Of a stretch of 19,320 nt of DNA, positions 14,755 to 19,320 are shown in pieces. The notes below the pieces were generated by a model. The model was not told the origin of the DNA and made no database searches. It worked only from the letters and a program-made list of their open reading frames with translations. Source of the DNA: an uncultured Erwinia sp. Lineage in GTDB: Bacteria; Pseudomonadota; Gammaproteobacteria; Enterobacterales; Enterobacteriaceae. The stretch's first letter is position 1. Every line of letters starts with the position of its first letter. The translations under genes and the position numbers were made by a program. The stretch is from contig CAMIKG010000078.1 in assembly GCA_946221915.1 (NCBI GenBank), positions 1-19,320 of the forward strand, written 5' to 3'.

Positions 14755-15774
14755 TTACCTGAAACCGCTTGCGGCCATTGCTAACGTGGTATCGAGCATC
14801 CGGTTAGCAAAGCCCCATTCGTTGTCGCACCAGACCAGTGTCTTAATCAGGTGCTGACCGCTGACCCGCGTTTGCGTGCCGTCCACAATGGCACTGTGCG
14901 GATCATGGTTAAAATCAATTGAGACTAACGGTAATTCCGTATAGTCAACTATACCACTAAATGCCCCTTCTGATGCATCCCGCAGCAGGGCGTTAACCTC
15001 GCTGGCGCTGACGGCGGCGCGCACACTGACGCTCAAATCAATCGCCGTCACATTTATCGTTGGTACGCGTACCGCGATAGCTTCAAAACGGTCATTAAAT
15101 TTCGGAAAAATTCGACTAATCCCGGCGGCCAATCGCGTATCAACCGGAATGATCGACTGGCTGGCGGCGCGGGTGCGGCGTAAATCCGGGTGATAGGCGT
15201 CGATAACCTGCTGATCGTGCATCGCGGAGTGAATGGTGGTCACGGTGCCAGATTCAATGTTAAAGGCGTCGTCCAGCAGCTTAATCACCGGAATAATGCA
15301 GTTGGTGGTGCAGGAGGCATTGGAGACGATGCAGTCGCTGGCCTGCAGCGCCTGTTCGTTGACGCCAAATACCACCGTCGCATCCAGGTCGTTGCCGCCC
15401 GGGTGAGAGAACAGCACCTTTTTCGCCCCGGCGCCGATATGCGCTTCGCCATCGGCACGGCTGCCGTAAACGCCCGTGCAGTCGAGCACCACATCGACAT
15501 TCAGTTCGCGCCATGGCAGATCCGCTATCGCCGCCTGATGCAGGATACGAATGGTATCGCCACCGACAGTCAGCAGATCGCGTTCCTGACGCACATCCAG
15601 CGCAAAACGGCCGTGGCTGGTGTCATATTTCAGCAAATGCGCCATGCCCGTGGCGTCCGCCAGTTCATTGATGGCAACCACGGTGATCTCAGCCCGACGT
15701 CCGGTTTCATACAATGCACGCAGTACATTGCGCCCGATGCGGCCAAAGCCATTAATAGCAACGCGAACGGTCAT
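14755..15774 (-). CDS. epd: Epd (GapB), erythrose-4-phosphate dehydrogenase
   Basis: Epd oxidises erythrose-4-phosphate to 4-phosphoerythronate, the first step of the DXP-dependent pyridoxal-5-phosphate pathway. The protein has 339 residues, as in E. coli, beginning MTVRVAINGFGRIGRNVLRA with the NAD-binding GFGRIG at 9-14. The GAPDH-type catalytic motif SNASCTTNC gives C155, and H182 lies in TIHSAMHDQQ. The MHDQQ and LRRTRAASQSIIP features fit Epd better than GapA. An upstream 40-codon extension is rejected: AGGGG sits 5 nt before the ATG at 15774 and the family starts here. It is the first gene of the operon with pgk and fbaA. Confidence 0.97.
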   Translation of the reverse strand: MTVRVAINGFGRIGRNVLRALYETGRRAEITVVAINELADATGMAHLLKYDTSHGRFALDVRQERDLLTVGGDTIRILHQAAIADLPWRELNVDVVLDCTGVYGSRADGEAHIGAGAKKVLFSHPGGNDLDATVVFGVNEQALQASDCIVSNASCTTNCIIPVIKLLDDAFNIESGTVTTIHSAMHDQQVIDAYHPDLRRTRAASQSIIPVDTRLAAGISRIFPKFNDRFEAIAVRVPTINVTAIDLSVSVRAAVSASEVNALLRDASEGAFSGIVDYTELPLVSIDFNHDPHSAIVDGTQTRVSGQHLIKTLVWCDNEWGFANRMLDTTLAMAASGFR

Positions 15775-15894
15775 ATTACCCCTGCACCCGAATTCCCCTT
15801 TTTTGACTGCCGCCAGACTGAACCAGCCGACGTCATTTGTACAGGGAATTCTTGCCAGCCAAATTCTCTGCCGAAAGTTAACATAAACTCCCAA

Positions 15895-15908
15895 CTGAAA
15901 CGCTTCAG
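15895..15908. promoter_or_regulatory. Cra (FruR)-like operator before epd
   Basis: CTGAA-ACGC-TTCAG is a near-consensus Cra site (TGAAWCGWTTCA type; one core position differs). It lies about 120 bp upstream of epd and overlaps the start site inferred from the candidate promoter at 15911-15939, a repressing position. The epd-pgk-fbaA operon is a known Cra target in E. coli. Confidence 0.65.
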
Positions 15909-15910
15909 CC

Positions 15911-15939
15911 AGAATAAAGGAAGTCAGGAATAGCGGGAA
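15911..15939 (-). promoter_or_regulatory. Candidate epd operon promoter
   Basis: The minus strand reads TTCCCG (15934-15939), 17 bp, TATTCT (15911-15916), giving a start near 15905. The -35 is poor, which fits activation by CRP at the site upstream (15968-15983). This is inferred from spacing only. Confidence 0.4.
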
Positions 15940-15967
15940 TGATGGCGATCAATTTCGCTGCTGAATA

Positions 15968-15983
15968 TTAGATCTACATCACA
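15968..15983. promoter_or_regulatory. CRP-like site upstream of epd
   Basis: On the minus strand the core is TGTGA-TGTAGA-TCTAA: one perfect CRP half-site, the TAGATC centre of the consensus, and a weak second half. Its centre is about 70 bp upstream of the inferred start, a usual class I distance. E. coli epd is CRP-regulated; the match here is by eye. Confidence 0.5.
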
Positions 15984-16023
15984 AAATTGAACAAAAAACG
16001 GTTATTACTGGAGGAATAATTCA

Positions 16024-16044
16024 ATGAATTGCGCAGGAAAGTAA
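16024..16044 (+). CDS. Possible six-codon ORF with strong ribosome-binding site
   Basis: GGAGG at 16010-16014 lies 9 nt before ATG, and the frame reads MNCAGK then TAA. The stop directly abuts the A-run of the tktA terminator. No plus-strand promoter is convincing. It could be the remnant start of a gene lost between epd and tktA, where E. coli carries several genes, or simple chance. I do not claim that it is expressed. Confidence 0.15.
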   Translation: MNCAGK

Positions 16045-16066
16045 AAAGGCGGCAAATTGCCGCCTT
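16043..16066 (-). terminator. Intrinsic terminator of tktA
   Basis: On the minus strand, AAGGCGGCA-ATT-TGCCGCCTT is followed by a U-run, 43 nt beyond the tktA stop. The 9-bp stem with two terminal A-T pairs and the U-tract form a standard terminator. The rest of 15775-16109 holds the epd control sites listed separately. Confidence 0.92.
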
Positions 16067-16109
16067 ATGCTTCGACTTCACGTTAACAAAGTCGTCTGGT
16101 TGCTACGGA

Positions 16110-18101
16110 TTACAGTAGCTCTTTCGCTTTGGCAACCACGTTATCAACGGTGAAGCCAAATACTTCAAACAGCTGCTCTGCTGGTGCAGACTCGCCGAAG
16201 CTGGTCATGCCAATCACCGCGCCGTTCAGGCCGGTGTATTTGTACCAGTAGTCAGCAATGCCCGCTTCGATAGCGATACGCGCGCTAACGGCTTTCGGCA
16301 GTACGGCTTCACGGTAAGCGGCATCCTGCTTGTCGAACGCGTCGGTAGACGGCATGGAAACCACGCGCACCTTGCGACCTTCGGCAGTCAGTTTGTCGTA
16401 AGCCGCTACCGCCAGTTCTACTTCAGAACCGGTAGCGATCAGGATCAGCTCTGGCTGGCCTGCGCTATCTTTCAGCACGTAAGCGCCACGCGCCACGTTT
16501 GCCAGCTGCTCAGCGGTACGATCCTGCTGCGCCAGGTTCTGACGGGAGAAGATCAGCGCCGTTGGGCCGTCGTGACGTTCAATAGCGTATTTCCACGCCA
16601 CTGCGGATTCAACCTGGTCACATGGGCGCCAGGTGCTCATGTTCGGGGTCACACGCAGGCTGGCCAGCTGCTCAACCGGCTGGTGAGTCGGGCCATCTTC
16701 ACCCAGACCGATGGAGTCATGGGTGTAGACCAGCACCTGACGGATTTTCATCAGCGCAGCCATACGGGCAGCGTTACGCGCATATTCCACAAACATCAGG
16801 AAGGTCGCGGTGTATGGCAGGAAGCCACCGTGCAGCGAGATACCGTTGGCGATCGCGGTCATACCGAATTCGCGTACGCCGTAATGGATGTAGTTACCCG
16901 CCAGATCTTCGTTAATCGCTTTCGAGCCAGACCACATGGTCAGGTTGCTTGGCGCCAGGTCAGCAGAGCCGCCCAGGTATTCCGGCAGCAGTTTACCGAA
17001 GGCTTCGATAGCGTTCTGAGAAGCTTTACGGCTGGCGATTTTCGCCGGGTTAGCCTGCAGCTGCTCGATGAATTTCTGCGACTCTTCCTGCCAGTTTTCC
17101 GGCAGCGCGTTGACGCTGCGGCGTTTGAACTCAGCAGCCAGCTCCGGATGCGCTTTGGCGTAAGCGGCAAACTTCTCGTTCCACGCGTTCTCTTTCGCCT
17201 GGCCCGCTTCTTTGGCGTCCCACTGTGCGTAGATGTCCTGCGGGATCACGAACGGTGCGTGTTCCCAGCCCAGTTGCTTACGGGTCAGTTCGATCTCTGC
17301 ATCACCCAGTGGTGCGCCGTGTGAATCGTGGGTACCTGCTTTGTTTGGTGAACCAAAACCGATCACGGTTTTGCACATCAACAGGGAAGGTTTGTCAGAA
17401 ACGGCTTTCGCTTCTTCGATAGCCGCTTTGATCGCATCAGCGTTGTGACCATCGACGCCACGCACTACGTGCCAGCCGTAAGATTCAAAACGTTTTGCGG
17501 TGTCGTCAGAGAACCAGCCGTCAACATGGCCATCGATGGAGATGCCGTTGTCGTCATAGAACGCGACCAGCTTGCCGAGTTTCAGGGTGCCCGCCAGAGA
17601 GCAGACTTCGTGAGAGATACCTTCCATCATGCAGCCATCGCCCATAAACACGTAGGTGTTGTGGTCGACGATGTCATGGCCTGGACGGTTGAACTGTGCC
17701 GCCAGCGTGCGCTCAGCAATCGCGAAGCCAACAGCGTTGGCGATACCCTGGCCCAGTGGACCAGTAGTGGTTTCCACACCAGCGGTGTAGCCGAATTCCG
17801 GGTGACCTGGAGTTTTAGAGTGCAACTGGCGGAAGTTTTCCAGCTCTTTCATCGGCAGATCATAGCCAGTGAGGTGCAGCAGGCTATAGATCAGCATGGA
17901 GCCGTGGCCGTTAGACAGGATGAAACGGTCGCGATCCGCCCACTGTGGGTTAGTCGGGTTGTGGTTCAGATAGTCGCGCCATAATACTTCCGCGATATCC
18001 GCCATGCCCATAGGGGCGCCCGGGTGACCAGATTTGGCTTTTTGCACCGCATCCATACTCAATGCGCGAATAGCGTTGGCAAGCTCTTTACGAGAAGGCA
18101 T
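16110..18101 (-). CDS. tktA: TktA, transketolase
   Basis: This thiamine-diphosphate enzyme moves two-carbon units between sugar phosphates, linking the pentose phosphate pathway to glycolysis and making the erythrose-4-phosphate used by Epd. The protein has 663 residues, as in E. coli TktA. H26 (SGHPGAPMG), H66 (SNGHGSML) and H100 (TPGHPE) line the active site. The ThDP/metal motif starts GDGCMMEGIS at 154 and ends at N185. The pyrimidine-domain segment GVREFGMTAIANG and the later THDSIGLGEDGPTHQP are intact, and the C-terminal domain is complete. The ATG follows CTGGAG. It is closer to TktA than to TktB by length, sequence and location. Confidence 0.97.
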   Translation of the reverse strand: MPSRKELANAIRALSMDAVQKAKSGHPGAPMGMADIAEVLWRDYLNHNPTNPQWADRDRFILSNGHGSMLIYSLLHLTGYDLPMKELENFRQLHSKTPGHPEFGYTAGVETTTGPLGQGIANAVGFAIAERTLAAQFNRPGHDIVDHNTYVFMGDGCMMEGISHEVCSLAGTLKLGKLVAFYDDNGISIDGHVDGWFSDDTAKRFESYGWHVVRGVDGHNADAIKAAIEEAKAVSDKPSLLMCKTVIGFGSPNKAGTHDSHGAPLGDAEIELTRKQLGWEHAPFVIPQDIYAQWDAKEAGQAKENAWNEKFAAYAKAHPELAAEFKRRSVNALPENWQEESQKFIEQLQANPAKIASRKASQNAIEAFGKLLPEYLGGSADLAPSNLTMWSGSKAINEDLAGNYIHYGVREFGMTAIANGISLHGGFLPYTATFLMFVEYARNAARMAALMKIRQVLVYTHDSIGLGEDGPTHQPVEQLASLRVTPNMSTWRPCDQVESAVAWKYAIERHDGPTALIFSRQNLAQQDRTAEQLANVARGAYVLKDSAGQPELILIATGSEVELAVAAYDKLTAEGRKVRVVSMPSTDAFDKQDAAYREAVLPKAVSARIAIEAGIADYWYKYTGLNGAVIGMTSFGESAPAEQLFEVFGFTVDNVVAKAKELL

Positions 18102-18393
18102 GTTCTACTCCAGTTCGGAAATTATTCACCTCGCCCTCTCTAACTTATTGTAATTCATCAGCTATCAGGCGAAGCGGGGGGAAACTCGCCAATCAATGTA
18201 CATGAAAAACAGGTGAAATGTACATGGCGTATTGTGCAAAAAACCCGGCGCATTTTGCGCTTTGCGGCCTTGTCTGCTATGCATTTGTTCACTGAAGGGT
18301 TATAAACAAACCTGTTTGGCAAACACCGTGCTCGCTGCATTTTATTCAGGTGTTTGTTTTTATTAGCTTGTTACCTTAATGGGATGAAATGGA
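18102..18393. other. tktA-loiP divergent control region
   Basis: This 292-bp non-coding region must hold both promoters. On the minus strand, TACAAT (18147-18152) is a possible tktA -10 without a good -35. On the plus strand, TTGGCA (18316-18321) followed by TTTTAT (18340-18345, 18-bp spacing) is a possible but weak loiP promoter. Twin ATGTACAT palindromes are listed separately. Confidence 0.5.
18195..18226. promoter_or_regulatory. Paired ATGTACAT palindromes, possible operator
   Basis: The 10-mer AATGTACATG occurs at 18195-18204 and 18217-18226, start-to-start 22 bp, about two helical turns. Each copy contains the perfect 8-bp palindrome ATGTACAT. The pair lies about 95-125 bp upstream of tktA. 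This is the arrangement expected for two co-operating dimers on one DNA face. I cannot name the regulator. Confidence 0.4.
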
Positions 18394-19146
18394 ATGAAAA
18401 TTCGTACCTCGCTGGTGGCGCTGAGCGTAGCCACTCTTCTTGCCGGTTGTCAGAACCTCGACACCAATACATTAATGCAGTCAGGCGCCCAGGCGTTTCA
18501 GGCGGCGACGCTGAGTGACGAGCAGGTGAAAGAGCTGAGCAATAAGTCCTGCCAGCAGATGGACAGCGAAGCGCAAATCGCCCCGGCCAGCAGCGAATAC
18601 GCCAAACGTCTGGCGAAGATCTCCGCCGCGCTGGGCGACAATATTAACGGTACGCCAGCGAACTATAAGGTCTATCTGACCAAAGACGTCAACGCCTGGG
18701 CCATGGCTAACGGCTGTATCCGCGTCTACAGCGGTCTGATGGATATGATGACCGACAATGAAGTGGAAGGCGTGCTGGGTCATGAAATGGGTCACGTGGC
18801 GCTGGGGCATACCCGTAAAGCGATGCAGGTCGCTTATGCCACGACGGCGGCACGTACCGCAGCCGGTGCGGCGGGCGGTATCGCCGCATCGCTGTCGCAG
18901 TCACAGCTGGGCGATCTCGGTGAGAAACTGGTCAACGCACAGTTCTCCCAGACGCAGGAGTCGCAGGCGGATGATTACTCGTTTGATCTGCTGAAGAAGC
19001 GTGGGGTTAACCCGAATGGCCTGGTGACCAGTTTTGAGAAGCTGGCGAAGCTGGAAGGCAGCCACCAGAGCAGCATGTTTGATTCTCACCCGTCTTCCGA
19101 GTCGCGCGCGCAGCATATTAAAGACCGGATCGCTGCCGGTAAGTAA
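18394..19146 (+). CDS. loiP: LoiP (YggG), outer-membrane M48-family metalloprotease
   Basis: LoiP is a zinc metallopeptidase lipoprotein induced in E. coli at low osmolarity. The protein has 250 residues (E. coli 252). The lipobox LAGC places the lipidated cysteine at C19, with Gln next to it, so outer-membrane sorting is expected (no Asp retention signal). The zinc motif HEMGH is at 130-134, with the third ligand probably E189 in QTQESQADDYS. A Gly/Ala-rich stretch (155-165) follows the motif, as in family members. The ending SSMFDSHPSSESRAQHIKDR matches YggG. It is divergent from tktA and monocistronic, with a terminator 20 nt after the stop. Confidence 0.96.
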   Translation: MKIRTSLVALSVATLLAGCQNLDTNTLMQSGAQAFQAATLSDEQVKELSNKSCQQMDSEAQIAPASSEYAKRLAKISAALGDNINGTPANYKVYLTKDVNAWAMANGCIRVYSGLMDMMTDNEVEGVLGHEMGHVALGHTRKAMQVAYATTAARTAAGAAGGIAASLSQSQLGDLGEKLVNAQFSQTQESQADDYSFDLLKKRGVNPNGLVTSFEKLAKLEGSHQSSMFDSHPSSESRAQHIKDRIAAGK

Positions 19147-19165
19147 GCAATAAAAGGCGGGGATA

Positions 19166-19204
19166 ACCCTAATGCTTGTCAGTTAAGCATTAGGGTGGTT
19201 TTTT
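19166..19204 (+). terminator. Strong intrinsic terminator after loiP
   Basis: A perfect 12-bp stem (ACCCTAATGCTT with AAGCATTAGGGT, 7-nt loop) is followed by a T6 run at 19199-19204. It is the cleanest terminator of the window. Positions 19205-19320 show no gene or motif that I can support. Confidence 0.95.
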
Positions 19205-19320
19205 GTCTTAAGAAATAACGAACGGATCAGACCGGCAGCGCTGTTTTTTTTCGCTGAGATGCCGATGAAGGGGGGCACAGCCTCAGCTGCTACAGGGCGG
19301 TCCTCGCGCCACGCTGCGCG

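Noticed and set aside
15775..15894. A 40-codon extension of epd
   Set aside because: It covers the operon leader next to the Cra-like site; the ATG at 15774 has AGGGG upstream and matches the conserved start.
19205..19320. Possible start of a further gene or repeat at the right edge
   Set aside because: Only 116 bp are visible, with no convincing frame, ribosome-binding site or match to the repeats elsewhere in the window.

Overview
The window is a stretch of enterobacterial chromosome. All fifteen protein genes are recognisable by close similarity to Escherichia coli K-12 proteins: ubiI, ubiH, pepP, ygfB, zapA, fau (ygfA), serA, rpiA, argP, yggE, argO, mscS, fbaA, pgk, epd, tktA and loiP (seventeen with the last two), in nearly the E. 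coli order and orientation. 6S RNA lies between zapA and fau, as in E. coli. Divergence from E. coli, a 412-residue SerA, and the absence of the E. coli genes yqfE (serA-rpiA) and yggC-yggF/cmt (epd-tktA) suggest a more distant member of Enterobacterales. My inference is Erwiniaceae (Pantoea/Erwinia type). I ran no search, and the genus is not proven.

Layout. Positions 1-166 hold a perfect 9-bp tandem repeat and a hairpin downstream of ubiI. Positions 167-4517 (minus) are the ygfB-pepP-ubiH-ubiI operon: an aminopeptidase plus two ubiquinone-ring hydroxylases. Positions 4518-5930 (plus) are zapA, 6S RNA and fau, ending at a bidirectional terminator shared with serA. Positions 5946-8139 (minus) are serA and rpiA with their control regions. 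argP (8262-9164, plus) encodes the lysine/arginine-responsive regulator. It is followed by a strongly structured non-coding stretch. Then come yggE, argO (the classic ArgP target) and mscS on the minus strand, with a large ERIC palindrome between yggE and argO. Positions 12323-15983 (minus) are the epd-pgk-fbaA operon with its terminator and a promoter region carrying CRP-like and Cra-like sites. tktA (minus) and loiP (plus) are divergent and end the window; loiP is followed by a strong terminator.

How the genes fit together. Central carbon metabolism dominates: rpiA and tktA (pentose phosphate pathway), fbaA and pgk (glycolysis), epd (vitamin B6 synthesis) and serA (drawing 3-phosphoglycerate into serine). 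fau and serA connect to one-carbon metabolism; the gcv operon would be expected just left of the window by E. coli synteny. argP and argO form a regulator-target pair for amino-acid export.

The coding content is conserved housekeeping sequence, and I see no undescribed multi-gene system, phage, insertion sequence, CRISPR array or toxin-antitoxin pair. The most unusual material is non-coding: an ERIC element carrying two copies of a four-hairpin module, a ~107-nt multi-stem element after argP, the 9-bp repeat array, and paired ATGTACAT palindromes upstream of tktA. One protein-level oddity is SerA, which has an altered hinge before its serine-sensing domain.
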